Shown here: positions 35,940-44,457 of the stretch, in pieces | Position numbering within the stretch: position 1 is the stretch's first letter | Layout of the letters: every line of letters starts with the position of its first letter | DNA from: an uncultured Bacilli bacterium | GTDB taxonomy: Bacteria; Bacillota_I; Bacilli_A; RF39; UBA660 | Reading direction: 5' to 3' | Assembly (NCBI GenBank): GCA_934153675.1 | Contig: CAKPFG010000006.1 | Coordinates: forward strand, 1 to 58,236 | DNA: 58,236 nucleotides | Position numbers and translations under genes: made by a program | Notes under the pieces: generated by a model | Seen by the model: only the letters and a program-made list of their open reading frames with translations | Databases searched by the model: none | Told to the model about the DNA's origin: nothing

Positions 35940-35960
35940 GCACAATTCGTGCTTTTTTTG
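35939..35960 (+). terminator. Short terminator after sirA
   Basis: GCAC/GTGC hairpin (35940-35952) followed by a run of seven T. Confidence 0.55.
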
Positions 35961-36019
35961 TTTAATTTTATCTCTTTTAATATTTTTATATTTATGTTAT
36001 TATAATAAAGGTGATTTAA

Positions 36020-36493
36020 TTGAGAAAATTAACTATATTTAGTGTTATGTTTTTATTTTTGGATTTTATAGTAAAATTATTTGTTAATAATATAGTTATT
36101 TTATATTCAAGGATAGAAATTATACCTAATTTTTTTGAAATTACTAATGTAAGAAACACAGGAGCAGCTTTTAGTATACTAGAAGGTAATAAAATGTTAT
36201 TTATTGTAATTGGTTTTTTAGCAATCTATTTAATATATAAATTTATATTGAAGGAAGGTGAATTATCTAATTACGATATATTAAGTTACTCGATGTTAAT
36301 TGGTGGCATTTTTGGAAATTTATTAGATAGAATTATATACGGTTATGTTATAGATTATTTTTCTTTTATAATATTTAATATGAATTTTCCTGTGTTTAAT
36401 TTGGCTGATGTTTTTATAGTTATATCTGTTTTTTTAATTATTATTAAATTAGGGAGGAATCATGCAAGAAGTAGTAGTAGAGAAAAATGCTAG
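36020..36493 (+). CDS. lspA: Lipoprotein signal peptidase (signal peptidase II)
   Basis: 157 residues, four membrane helices. Conserved blocks: NVRNTGAAFSIL, GGIFGNLLDRIIYG and the catalytic Asp pair in GYVIDYF and FNLADVFI. It cleaves the signal peptide of lipoproteins such as the one at 6.4 kb. The start is TTG behind AAGGTGATT, and TATAAT (36001-36006) lies 13 bases before it. It overlaps rluD by 32 bases. Confidence 0.95.
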   Translation: MRKLTIFSVMFLFLDFIVKLFVNNIVILYSRIEIIPNFFEITNVRNTGAAFSILEGNKMLFIVIGFLAIYLIYKFILKEGELSNYDILSYSMLIGGIFGNLLDRIIYGYVIDYFSFIIFNMNFPVFNLADVFIVISVFLIIIKLGRNHARSSSREKC

Positions 36494-37349
36494 TCGACTT
36501 GATTGTTACTTATCACAAGTTTTAGGGCTTAGTCGAAGTAAAATTAGTAAGATGATTAAAGAAAAAAATGTATTTGTAAATGGAATAAACAAAAAAGGTA
36601 GTTCTAATATTTTCAAAAATGATATAATAAGATATGAAATAAAAGATGATGAGGTGAAGTTTAAAGCTGAAGATATTGCTTTAAATATTGTTTATGAAGA
36701 TGATGATGTTATAGTTGTAAATAAGCAAAATGGAATGGTAGTTCATCCAGCTGTAGGTAATAAAAGTGGTACCCTTGCTAATGCATTGATGTATCACAGT
36801 AATCATTTAAGTAAAATAAATGGTAATTTTCGCCCTGGTATTGTCCATCGGATAGATGCATATACAACAGGTCTTTTAATGGTTGCTAAAAATGATAAAG
36901 CTCATTTGTTTTTACAAAAACAATTACAAGAGAAAACGATAACTAGAAAGTATATTGCTTTAGTGTGGGGTGTTATTTCATCTGATACAGGTTTAATAGA
37001 TGCCCCAATAACAAGAGATAAGAAGGATAGAAAAAAAATGACCGTTGGTTTAGGAAAAGAAGCTATTACTCATTTTAAGGTTATAGAAAGATTTGAAAAA
37101 GCAACATTAATTGAATTGAAGTTAGAAACTGGCCGTACACATCAAATAAGAGTACATATGAATTATATTGGACATCCTGTTGTAAATGATCCTTTATATG
37201 GTAGAAGAAAACTTATTGATGAAACTGGGCAATGCTTACATGCTAAAACCATTGGTTTTATTCATCCTACTAAAAAAATTTATATGGAATTTGATAGTGA
37301 ATTACCTTCTTGTTTTATTAATATATTAAATAAGTTTAAGGAGGATTGA
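36462..37349 (+). CDS. rluD: RluA/RluD-family ribosomal large-subunit pseudouridine synthase
   Basis: 295 residues. An N-terminal S4 domain (RLDCYLSQVLGLSRSKISK) precedes the catalytic block GIVHRIDAYTTGLLMVAKND with the nucleophilic Asp, then LETGRTHQIRVHMNYIGHP. It modifies 23S rRNA (helix 69 or a related site). The pairing lspA-rluD is conserved in Firmicutes (lspA-ylyB). AGGGAGG lies inside the lspA end. Confidence 0.9.
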   Translation: MQEVVVEKNASRLDCYLSQVLGLSRSKISKMIKEKNVFVNGINKKGSSNIFKNDIIRYEIKDDEVKFKAEDIALNIVYEDDDVIVVNKQNGMVVHPAVGNKSGTLANALMYHSNHLSKINGNFRPGIVHRIDAYTTGLLMVAKNDKAHLFLQKQLQEKTITRKYIALVWGVISSDTGLIDAPITRDKKDRKKMTVGLGKEAITHFKVIERFEKATLIELKLETGRTHQIRVHMNYIGHPVVNDPLYGRRKLIDETGQCLHAKTIGFIHPTKKIYMEFDSELPSCFINILNKFKED

Positions 37350-37350
37350 A

Positions 37351-37980
37351 ATGGATAAAATAGTTGAATTATTAAAAACAAAGGATGTTTTAATTCCCCG
37401 AATTCTTTTGTTTAATTATACTAAATTAAAACTTAATACGACAGAACTTGTAATTATTATTATTTTAATTAATAGTTCTATATATAATCCTAAACAAATA
37501 GCTGAATGTATGGAGATTAAACTTCCATTGCTATTAGAAATGATTGCTTCATTAGAAGAAAAGGGAATATTAAAAATAGAATTAAACAAAGTAAATAATA
37601 TTCAGGTAGAAGAGGTAAATTTAACAGGTTTATATGAGAAATTATCTTTTCTTATTACAGATAGTAAAAAAAATCATAATAGTATTTATGAAACGTTTGA
37701 ACAAGAACTTGGTCGAACACTGTCACCAATAGAGTATGAACTTGTTGGTGAATGGTTAAATACTAATAGTGAAGAATTATTACTTTTGGCACTTAAGGAA
37801 GCAACATATAATGGTGTTAGTAATTTTAGATATATAGATAGAATAATTCATGAGTGGAATAAAAAAGGAATTAAAACGCGTGAGGATGTAGCTAAAAATA
37901 ATATAGAATTTAAAAAAAATAAAATACAAAAGCAAGAATTATTTGATTATGATTGGTTAAATGACACAGAAAATAATTAA
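37351..37980 (+). CDS. dnaD: DnaD-domain replication initiation protein
   Basis: 209 residues. An N-terminal winged helix (LNTTELVIIIILINSS, IAECMEIKLPLLLEMIASLEEKG) is followed by a DnaD/DnaB C-terminal domain (YETFEQELGRTLSPIEYE, then WN at the YxxxIxxxWxxxGI motif YIDRIIHEWNKKGIKT). DnaD loads the helicase at oriC and restart sites with PriA. It overlaps nth by 20 bases, as the dnaD-nth pair does in Bacillus. Confidence 0.9.
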   Translation: MDKIVELLKTKDVLIPRILLFNYTKLKLNTTELVIIIILINSSIYNPKQIAECMEIKLPLLLEMIASLEEKGILKIELNKVNNIQVEEVNLTGLYEKLSFLITDSKKNHNSIYETFEQELGRTLSPIEYELVGEWLNTNSEELLLLALKEATYNGVSNFRYIDRIIHEWNKKGIKTREDVAKNNIEFKKNKIQKQELFDYDWLNDTENN

Positions 37981-38584
37981 TTATTTAAATTTATTATTTG
38001 CTGATCCTAAATGTGAGCTTAATTATACTAAGGATTATGAATTATTAATATCGGTGATGCTTAGTGCTCAAACAACAGATAAAAGAGTCAATTCAGTGAC
38101 TAGTATTCTCTATAAAAAATATAACACACTAGAAAAACTTGCTAGTAGTGATATTGAAGATATAAGAAAAATAATAAGGCCTCTTGGTACATTTAATAAA
38201 AAGGCTTATAATGTAAAAAAAATTGCCGAAAGATTATTAACAGATACTAATAAGGTAGTGATTAATGATAGAAATTACTTAGAAACATTGCCAGGTGTTG
38301 GTAGAAAAACTGTTAATGTTGTTTTGTCTATTTTGTATAATGAGGCTTTAATTGCAGTAGATACACACGTTGCTCGTGTAAGTAAACGATTAAATTTGGC
38401 AGATAATAATGATGATGTATTAACTATTGAAAAAAAATTATACCAAAAATTTAAGGGACAACCATTAAATAAGTTACATCATCAATTATTGCTTTTTGGT
38501 AGGTATTATTGTAAAGCTAAAAATCCTTTGTGTAGTAATTGTAAATTAAAAAACATTTGTTCATATTATAATAATAACATATAA
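37961..38584 (+). CDS. nth: Endonuclease III (DNA glycosylase/AP lyase)
   Basis: 207 residues. The helix-hairpin-helix LPGVGRKTVNVV contains the catalytic Lys, and AVDTHVARVSKRL the catalytic Asp. Four Cys (CKAKNPLCSNCKLKNIC) bind the [4Fe-4S] cluster. It removes oxidised pyrimidines. It starts inside the dnaD end, so expression is coupled. Confidence 0.95.
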   Translation: MTQKIINYLNLLFADPKCELNYTKDYELLISVMLSAQTTDKRVNSVTSILYKKYNTLEKLASSDIEDIRKIIRPLGTFNKKAYNVKKIAERLLTDTNKVVINDRNYLETLPGVGRKTVNVVLSILYNEALIAVDTHVARVSKRLNLADNNDDVLTIEKKLYQKFKGQPLNKLHHQLLLFGRYYCKAKNPLCSNCKLKNICSYYNNNI

Positions 38585-38653
38585 TAATAGACATTTGACA
38601 AAATTATAAATATTTTATATAATGTTGTCGTAAAAGGAATAAGTGGTGATTTG

Positions 38654-38974
38654 ATGGCAGATGATAAAGTAATTCTATCTAGTCGTGATATTTTGGAAAA
38701 AGAATTTAAGATAGATACTCGTGGTTATTGCATGCAAGAAGTCGATAGATTTTTGGACGTAATAATTAAGGATTATGAGGAGATGAATAATATTATTCGT
38801 TCTCTTTCTTTAGAAAAAAAAGAACTTGTTGAAGATAATGTTAGATTAAAACAAGAAGTTCGTAATTTACGTACTAAGCTTGATGTTATAACCGATGGTA
38901 GTGAGGGAAGTAGTACTGCTGATGTTTTAAGAAGATTATCCAATTTAGAAAAATATATTTATAGTAAAGATTAA
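38654..38974 (+). CDS. gpsB: Cell-division regulator GpsB (DivIVA-like)
   Basis: 106 residues. The DivIVA/GpsB membrane-binding domain (LSSRDILEKEFKIDTRGYCMQEVDRFLD) is followed by a coiled coil and a short C-terminal trimerising helix (TADVLRRLSNLEKYIY). It coordinates penicillin-binding proteins between septal and side-wall growth. ATG 38654 is used behind GTGGTGAT rather than the in-frame TTG. rnpB follows directly, as in Bacillus. Confidence 0.92.
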   Translation: MADDKVILSSRDILEKEFKIDTRGYCMQEVDRFLDVIIKDYEEMNNIIRSLSLEKKELVEDNVRLKQEVRNLRTKLDVITDGSEGSSTADVLRRLSNLEKYIYSKD

Positions 38975-39312
38975 TACTTTGACAAACGCTGCATACAAGT
39001 TATGTAGAGGAAAGTCCATGCTCGCACAGTCTGAGATGATTGTAGTGATTGCGCTTAGGGAAAAAATAACCTAAGGTAGATTTATTCTAACGGCTCCAGA
39101 TTGACCTAAGTCTAGTATATGGTCTATGGTATAAAAGTGCCAAAGTGACGAATTTAGAAGAAATTCTAAAAGTGGAACGTGGTAAACCCCGCAAGCGAGA
39201 AACCCAAATTTTGGTAGGGGAACTTTGATGAGGAAAATGAACCAATTCAGGGATCGAAAGATAGATAAATGTTTGTCGCCCAAGTGGTACAGAACATGGC
39301 TTATAAAGTATT
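38975..39312 (+). ncRNA. rnpB: RNase P RNA, type B
   Basis: About 338 bases. It contains the invariant GAGGAAAGTCCATGCTCGCAC near the 5' end, AAAGTGCCAAAGTGACGAA, GTGGAACGTGGTAAACCCC, GCGAGAAACCCAAATTTTGG with AGGGGAAC, and AACATGGCTTATAAAGTAT at the 3' end. P1 is ATACTTT/AAAGTAT. The L15/P-type pattern is the Bacillus (B) form. A T-run follows P1 as terminator. It is the catalytic RNA of tRNA 5' maturation. Confidence 0.97.
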
Positions 39313-39340
39313 TTTTTTATTGTTAATAAAGGATGGTATT

Positions 39341-39832
39341 ATGAAAGAAATAGGTGAAAGGCTTAAAGAAACCCGTGAAAATATGGGAATTAGTGTAGAA
39401 GAAGCCGCTGAAGATTTAAAAATAAGACCTGCCCAACTTGAAAATATAGAGGATGGAAATAAAGAGGCTTTTAAGGATGTTTTTTATTTAAAATTTTTTA
39501 TTCGTGATTACGCTAAGTACTTGGGGCTTGATTACGAGGCATTAACAGAAGAATTTAATGAGTATTTATTTGATTATACTTCTAAATTGTCACTTGATGA
39601 TATAAAAAAAGCAAGTCAACAAACAAAAAAAACTGTAAAAAAAATAAAAAGTCCTTATACTTTGGAAAGAAAGCAGCAAAGAACAATACCACCAGCACTT
39701 ATTTATTTATTGATAGTTTTAGTTATATCTATTATTATATATTGTATTATTTTAATAGCAACAGATAAAAAAGGTGAAGAAGATGATATCATAAAAGTTG
39801 ATACGATGGAGGAAAAAAATGAATTTGCCTAA
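39341..39832 (+). CDS. rodZ: RodZ-like HTH membrane protein (YmfM family)
   Basis: 163 residues. A cytoplasmic helix-turn-helix of the RodZ type (IGERLKETRENMGISVEEAA, then LEN and YLKFFIRDYAKYLGLD) is joined by a basic linker to one membrane helix (about 123-145) and a short acidic exterior. RodZ links MreB to the elongasome. The start is the ATG behind AAAGGATGG after rnpB. It overlaps pgsA by 14 bases (Bacillus ymfM-pgsA order). Confidence 0.85.
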   Translation: MKEIGERLKETRENMGISVEEAAEDLKIRPAQLENIEDGNKEAFKDVFYLKFFIRDYAKYLGLDYEALTEEFNEYLFDYTSKLSLDDIKKASQQTKKTVKKIKSPYTLERKQQRTIPPALIYLLIVLVISIIIYCIILIATDKKGEEDDIIKVDTMEEKNEFA

Positions 39833-40412
39833 TAAATTAACAATTGCAAGAATTATTGCATCAATATTGATTATATTATTATTATTATTTCCATTTCAAA
39901 TGGCTGGGATAGAATTTCCACAGTTATTTATTAATGAAAAATTAGTGGTTGATTCTAAGTATTTGATTGCTGGGATCTTATTTGTTTTAGCTAGTATTAC
40001 TGATTTTTTAGATGGATATATAGCTCGTAAATACAATTTAGTAACCGATTTTGGTAAATTAATTGATGCTATAGCTGATAAAGTATTAGTTAACTCGGTA
40101 TTAATTATTTTAGCATCTCAGGGCTTTATTCATCCAATTATACCAGTTGTTATAATTGTTAGAGATAGTATTGTTAATTCAATAAAAATGTTAGCAGCTA
40201 GTAAAGGAAAAGTAGTAGCAGCTATTAAATCTGGTAAAATAAAAACAGCTTGTTTGATGATTGGAATATCATTTACTTTATTTTATAATTTACCATTTGA
40301 ATTATTTAATTTGCGTGTTGCAGATTTCTTACTTTTTGTGGCTGCTGTAATGTCAATTATTTCAGGTATACAATATTACATTCTAAATAAGCATTTAATT
40401 TTTGAAGACTAG
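39819..40412 (+). CDS. pgsA: Phosphatidylglycerophosphate synthase (CDP-alcohol phosphatidyltransferase)
   Basis: 197 residues with the signature DFLDGYIARKYNLVTDFGKL followed by IDAIADK, giving D-G-x2-A-R-x8-G-x3-D-x3-D. It makes PGP from CDP-diacylglycerol, the first step to phosphatidylglycerol. Multi-helix membrane protein. Start fixed by TGGAGGAA; a short terminator (GAAGA/TCTTC plus T-run, 40404-40426) follows. Confidence 0.93.
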   Translation: MNLPNKLTIARIIASILIILLLLFPFQMAGIEFPQLFINEKLVVDSKYLIAGILFVLASITDFLDGYIARKYNLVTDFGKLIDAIADKVLVNSVLIILASQGFIHPIIPVVIIVRDSIVNSIKMLAASKGKVVAAIKSGKIKTACLMIGISFTLFYNLPFELFNLRVADFLLFVAAVMSIISGIQYYILNKHLIFED

Positions 40413-40454
40413 TTCTTCTTTTTTTTATGTTACATAAACTTTATTGGTGATAAT

Positions 40455-40997
40455 ATGGATATAAAAAGGTTTAAAAAACTTGCTTTTGATTTTATATTAA
40501 AAACTTTGATAGTAGCGATTATAACATTAATATTATTAATTATTATGAAAAATAATTTAAAATTTAAAACGGTATTTTATAAATATGTGTATGATACTAA
40601 TATAAGTTTTAATAAGTTTAACAATTTATATAATAAATATTTCAAAGATTTTAATATAAAATCTTTGAAGGAAACAGAAAGTGTATCTAGTGACAAAATT
40701 GATTATAACTCAAAGGAAAAATATAATGATGGTGTAAAACTTTCTGTCAGTAACAATTATAGTGTGGGTGCACAAGAAAGTGGTATTATAGTATTTAAAG
40801 GGAAAAAAGAGAAGTATGGAGATACTGTAATTGTCCAACAAATAAATGGTATAGATTTATGGTATGGTAATATTAGTAGTGAATATAATTTATATGATTA
40901 TGTAAAAAAAGGTGATATTCTTGGCGTGAGTGATAAAACTTTATATTTGGTATATAAAAAAGATGGAAAAATATTAGATTATGAAAAATATTTGTAA
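40455..40997 (+). CDS. SpoIVFA-like membrane protein with degenerate LytM/M23 domain
   Basis: 180 residues. One N-terminal helix (about 14-33) is followed by a C-terminal beta domain (AQESGIIVFKGKKEKYGDTVIVQQ, broken; LWYGNI, KGDILGV) that resembles M23 peptidase folds without the zinc His. Position directly before a SpoIVFB-like protease and close to rplU is as in Bacillus, where SpoIVFA holds and inhibits SpoIVFB. It overlaps the protease gene by 17 bases. Start behind TTGGTGATAAT. Confidence 0.6.
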   Translation: MDIKRFKKLAFDFILKTLIVAIITLILLIIMKNNLKFKTVFYKYVYDTNISFNKFNNLYNKYFKDFNIKSLKETESVSSDKIDYNSKEKYNDGVKLSVSNNYSVGAQESGIIVFKGKKEKYGDTVIVQQINGIDLWYGNISSEYNLYDYVKKGDILGVSDKTLYLVYKKDGKILDYEKYL

Positions 40998-41697
40998 AAT
41001 TCATCCATTAACTTACATAACAGCGTTGATTTTTATAGGTTTTGGGTTCTTTAAAATATATTTAAGTTTTATGTTTGTTTTAATAATTCATGAATTAGGT
41101 CATATAATTTTTGCTTTAATTTTTAAATGGCATATTAAGCAAATTGTAATTTTACCACTAGGTTTTTTGTTAAAATTTGAGGATAATTTAAATAAACCTT
41201 TAATTGAGGAATTTTTAATAGCTATTATGGGTGTTGTTTTTCAAAGTATTTTTGTTTTGATATATCACAATAATAATATATTAATTTGTTCTAATATAAT
41301 ATTATTTTTTAATCTTTTACCTATTTATCCTTTGGATGGTTCTAAGATAATAAATGTTTTTCTAAATAAAATATCAACTTTTAAAAAAAGTTATAATTTT
41401 TCTTTATGGATTTCTTTTGTCATAATAATTATTTTTGTATCTATTTCTATTATAAATTTAAAGTTTATTTTATTTATATCATTAATTCCATTGCTTATTA
41501 ATATAATTGATTTAATTATTTCCAAAAAACAAATTTTTATGAAATTTTTATTAGAAAGATATTTGTATCATTTTTCATTTAAAAAATATAAATATATTAA
41601 TAACGTAAAAGAAATGAAACGCGATTATTATCATTTATTTATTGGAGATAATATTATTACTGAAAGAGAATATTTAAAAATGTTATTTAAAAATTGA
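40981..41697 (+). CDS. SpoIVFB-like site-2 metalloprotease
   Basis: 238 residues, six or so membrane helices. The zinc site is IIHELGHII (about residues 36-44) and the third ligand Asp lies in NLLPIYPLDGSK (about 121). This is the M50 family clade of SpoIVFB, which in Bacillus cleaves pro-sigma-K during sporulation. Here its substrate is unknown. It pairs with the SpoIVFA-like gene and lies upstream of rplU, as in Bacillus. Confidence 0.75.
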   Translation: MKNICKIHPLTYITALIFIGFGFFKIYLSFMFVLIIHELGHIIFALIFKWHIKQIVILPLGFLLKFEDNLNKPLIEEFLIAIMGVVFQSIFVLIYHNNNILICSNIILFFNLLPIYPLDGSKIINVFLNKISTFKKSYNFSLWISFVIIIIFVSISIINLKFILFISLIPLLINIIDLIISKKQIFMKFLLERYLYHFSFKKYKYINNVKEMKRDYYHLFIGDNIITEREYLKMLFKN

Positions 41698-41742
41698 CAC
41701 TTATTTGAATATATGATAATCTATAAATAGAAAGGAGTATTT

Positions 41743-42096
41743 ATGAAAGAGCGTAATATTGCATTATGTATTGTTCTTTCTATTATTACTTGTGGTATAT
41801 ATGGTATATATTGGTTTATATCTTTAACTGATGATGCTGTACGTATTAGTAATGGGAAAGAGTATAATACATCTGGTATAGTTGCCTTTTTACTTACATT
41901 AGTGACTTGTGGTATATATGGTATATATTGGTATTATCAAATGGGTAAATCAATTTACTCAGCCCAACAAGATAAGGGCTTAAATGCAACAGATAATTCA
42001 ATTTTGTATTTAGTTTTAGGAATTCTAGGGTTAGGAATTGTTTCATATGCATTGATTCAAAACGAATTAAATAAGTTATATCAGGTTGAAGCTTAA
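41743..42096 (+). CDS. DUF4234 membrane protein
   Basis: 117 residues with a tandem motif: ITCGIYGIYWFISLTDD and VTCGIYGIYWYYQMGKS, each starting a membrane helix pair, and a third helix near the end. This is the DUF4234 pattern; function unknown. GAAAGGAG gives the start. It overlaps the next gene by 11 bases. Confidence 0.8.
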   Translation: MKERNIALCIVLSIITCGIYGIYWFISLTDDAVRISNGKEYNTSGIVAFLLTLVTCGIYGIYWYYQMGKSIYSAQQDKGLNATDNSILYLVLGILGLGIVSYALIQNELNKLYQVEA

Positions 42097-42463
42097 TAAT
42101 AAAACAAAAGAATGTAAGATACTAATTACATTTTTTTCTGTCATAATTTGTTTATATTATTTAAAAATTCCTATTATTTGTTTATTTCATAAAATAACTA
42201 AACTTTATTGTCCAGGATGTGGGGTTACTAGAATGTTTGATGCTTTAATTCATTTGAATTTTAAAGCCGCTATTTCATATAATGCTTTTGTCTTTTGTTT
42301 ATTAATTATGTTATTTATATATATATTATTAAATTTAGTACGTTATTTGTTAAAAAAACCTGTATATAAAATTCCAACGTTTGTTTTTTATCTTTTAATC
42401 ATATTAGCAATTTTATTTGCAGTAGTAAGAAATATTCCAACATTTTCTAGTTTAGCCCCTTAG
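42086..42463 (+). CDS. DUF2752 membrane protein
   Basis: 125 residues with three helices. The signature YCPGCGVTRMFDALIHLNFKAA matches DUF2752 (CPGCGxTR...). Function unknown; the two Cys may bind metal. The start is TTG inside the DUF4234 end with a weak AGG site, so the exact start is uncertain, but coupling with DUF4234 genes is common in Firmicutes. Confidence 0.75.
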   Translation: MKLNNKTKECKILITFFSVIICLYYLKIPIICLFHKITKLYCPGCGVTRMFDALIHLNFKAAISYNAFVFCLLIMLFIYILLNLVRYLLKKPVYKIPTFVFYLLIILAILFAVVRNIPTFSSLAP

Positions 42464-42739
42464 ATTTTGTTGTTTATAAAAGTTTATTATATTTAAATTT
42501 ATTTTTATTTGAAATAATAAAAATCCACGTTAAATTAATCTAAAGCGCACAATTAAGCGCAACTAGATATAAAAAGTGTGCTTTTAAAAGAAATTGCACA
42601 TTTTTTAATTGTTTTAACAAGAAAAAATAGTAAAAACTTATAATTTATGGTACATTATTAAATGTCAAAGGAATTTTATTCCACGACAGTAGGAATTGTT
42701 CATTTTAAAAAACTAAGTGCACAATGCCCACATTAAACA
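42464..42739. other. AT-rich gap after DUF2752
   Basis: No gene seen. AAGTGTGC and GTGCACAA-type words recur around 42548-42725 (GCGCACAATTAAGCGC, GTGCACAATGCCC), perhaps the outer sequence of the IS30-like remnant next to it. Confidence 0.35.
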
Positions 42740-43210
42740 AATTATTGGATTTCTAGCAATTAGACAATATATATTTAATAAATTCATGATTTTTTTCAAT
42801 CATACTTTTTTGACATGACATGTGTTGTTTGCAAAAGAATAGATAAGTTACATATTCTCTAGTAGATTGGATACATTCTATATTGTTAACATCAAAGAAT
42901 TCACAATCATTATCTGTGAATATAACTTGAAATAATCTTTTATATTCTTCATAGGAAATTAATTCTTGTAAAATATTAAATATTCTTGATACTTTATTAG
43001 TAGTTTGATTTTCTAATTTGAATATAAGCATAAACTTTGATTTGCTTCATAAAAGTGTAAGGAAACAATCAGATTCTTCTTGTAAGCCAACAACAGTATC
43101 CATTTCAGCTATATTAACATCATAGTTGTTAGAAATATGATTAGTAAAATCTTCATAAGTTCTGTTAATTAATATTTCACGTTCTTTCCTAGTTCTACGT
43201 TTTTGTGAAT
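42740..43210 (-). pseudogene. IS30-family transposase remnant 2
   Basis: Reading leftwards: KERE.LINRTYEDFTNHISNN with AEMDTVVG (first catalytic Asp), then after a frameshift QVIFTDNDCEF (second Asp) and SMIEKNHEFIKYIL (third Glu). This is the classical IS30 core (EMDTV..G, TDNGSEF, KG.IEKNHEFIR), distinct in detail from the remnant at 1-2 kb. Stops and shifts break it and both termini are missing. Confidence 0.7.
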
Positions 43211-43229
43211 ACAAAATAATAAAATAACA

Positions 43230-43258
43230 TTGACAACATTATATAAATATGTTAAAAT
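43230..43258 (+). promoter_or_regulatory. Promoter of rplU-prp-rpmA
   Basis: TTGACA (43230-43235) and TAAAAT (43253-43258) with a 17-base spacer, just after the IS remnant and just before the L21 leader. Confidence 0.7.
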
Positions 43259-43264
43259 TTATTA

Positions 43265-43345
43265 CTGTGTAGGCCTCATCCTACAACCGCATACAAGGGG
43301 TTTAAATTATTACCTTAGTAGCGAGTCTTAGATTATGAAGGAGGT
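43265..43345 (+). ncRNA. Ribosomal protein L21 leader
   Basis: TGTAGGCC...CTACAACCGCATACAAGGGG, then TAGCGAGTCTTAGA and the ribosome site. The CCGCATACAAGGGG block is the hallmark, as I remember it, of the L21 autoregulatory leader found ahead of rplU in Firmicutes. L21 is thought to bind it and limit its own operon. Confidence 0.65.
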
Positions 43346-43350
43346 AAAAT

Positions 43351-43653
43351 ATGAAAGCAGTTATAATGACTGGTGGTAAACAATATTATGTTAGCGAAGG
43401 TTCTGTTATCTATGTTGAAAAGCTTGGTTTAGAAGAGGGCAGTAAAGTTTCTTTTGACAAAGTTTTAATGGTAGATGGTAATGTTGGGGCACCTTATTTA
43501 GAAAATGCTGTGGTTACTGGAGAAGTTTTAAAAAACGGTAAACAAAAAAAAGTTATTGTTTATAAATACAATGCTAAGAAAAAATATCGTAAAAAACAAG
43601 GACATCGTCAACCATATACTAAAGTTGAAATTAAAGAAATTAAGGTTAAGTAA
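43351..43653 (+). CDS. rplU: 50S ribosomal protein L21
   Basis: 100 residues: MKAVIMTGGKQYYVSEGSVI, EEGSKVSFDKVLMV, and the basic end YNAKKKYRKKQGHRQPYTKV. A structural 23S-binding protein. It shares its last base with the start of prp. Confidence 0.97.
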   Translation: MKAVIMTGGKQYYVSEGSVIYVEKLGLEEGSKVSFDKVLMVDGNVGAPYLENAVVTGEVLKNGKQKKVIVYKYNAKKKYRKKQGHRQPYTKVEIKEIKVK

Positions 43654-43964
43654 TGATTAAAGTTACTATTAATAGTACTGATGTTATAAATAGTATTGAA
43701 ATTAAGGGACATTCTGGATATTCAACTTCTGGATATGATATCGTTTGTGCATCAGTATCTAGTATAGCTATTACTACTGTTAATGCTGTTATCAGTATAT
43801 CCAAAAACGCAATTACTTATAAAGAGGATAATGGTTATTTATTAGTAAATATAAATAATCATAGTAGTGTAGTTGATAAGCTAATTAATAATATGATTTC
43901 TTTATTGGAAGAAATGGAAAAACAATATAAAAAATATATAGAAATAAGGAGGTGCCATCGATGA
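43653..43964 (+). CDS. prp: Ribosomal-processing cysteine protease Prp
   Basis: 103 residues. The catalytic pair is H20 (KGHSGY) and C32 (DIVCASVS). Prp removes the N-terminal extension of L27, and L27 encoded next has exactly such an extension. It overlaps rpmA by four bases. Same order as Bacillus (rplU-ysxB-rpmA). Confidence 0.95.
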   Translation: MIKVTINSTDVINSIEIKGHSGYSTSGYDIVCASVSSIAITTVNAVISISKNAITYKEDNGYLLVNINNHSSVVDKLINNMISLLEEMEKQYKKYIEIRRCHR

Positions 43965-44248
43965 AATTGATGCAATTAAATATTCAATTATTTGCTCATA
44001 AAAAGGGACAAGGTTCTACTAAGAATGGTAGAGATTCAGAGTCTAAAAGATTAGGTGCGAAAGCTGCTGATGGAGAATTTGTTACAGGTGGATCTATTTT
44101 ATATCGTCAAAGAGGTACTAGAATTTATCCAGGTGTTAATGTAGGTATTGGTAGTGATGATACACTTTATGCTAAAATTTCTGGTTATGTTAAATTTGAA
44201 CGTAAGGGTAAAGATCGCAAACAAGTAAGCATATATGAAGTTAGATAA
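43961..44248 (+). CDS. rpmA: 50S ribosomal protein L27 (with Prp-cleaved leader)
   Basis: 95 residues. The N-terminal leader MKLMQLNIQLFAHKKGQG carries the Prp cleavage motif (after LF, before AHKKG); cleavage exposes the mature L27 end that reaches the peptidyl-transferase centre. Then STKNGRDSESKRLGAKAADG follows. The ATG is chosen behind AGGAGGTG; a GTG nine bases earlier overlaps that site. Confidence 0.97.
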   Translation: MKLMQLNIQLFAHKKGQGSTKNGRDSESKRLGAKAADGEFVTGGSILYRQRGTRIYPGVNVGIGSDDTLYAKISGYVKFERKGKDRKQVSIYEVR

Positions 44249-44277
44249 TTATTTACGTAATTAATTATTATTTTATT

Positions 44278-44316
44278 TAAAAATCTCATTTTCTTTTAGA
44301 AAATGGGATTTTTATC
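44278..44316 (+). terminator. Terminator of the rplU operon
   Basis: AAATCTCATTTTC (44281-44293) pairs with GAAAATGGGATTT (44299-44311) and is followed by TTT. Confidence 0.8.
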
Positions 44317-44457
44317 ATTTTTTTAATTCAATTGATTTTATTTGTATATAAGGTTTTGTTTTATAAATCTCCCCACTTGAAACACTATTTTAAAATTAGA
44401 TGAATTTGACTAAAAATATTAAAAATGATAGAATATACATCCCAAAGGAGGGGAATT

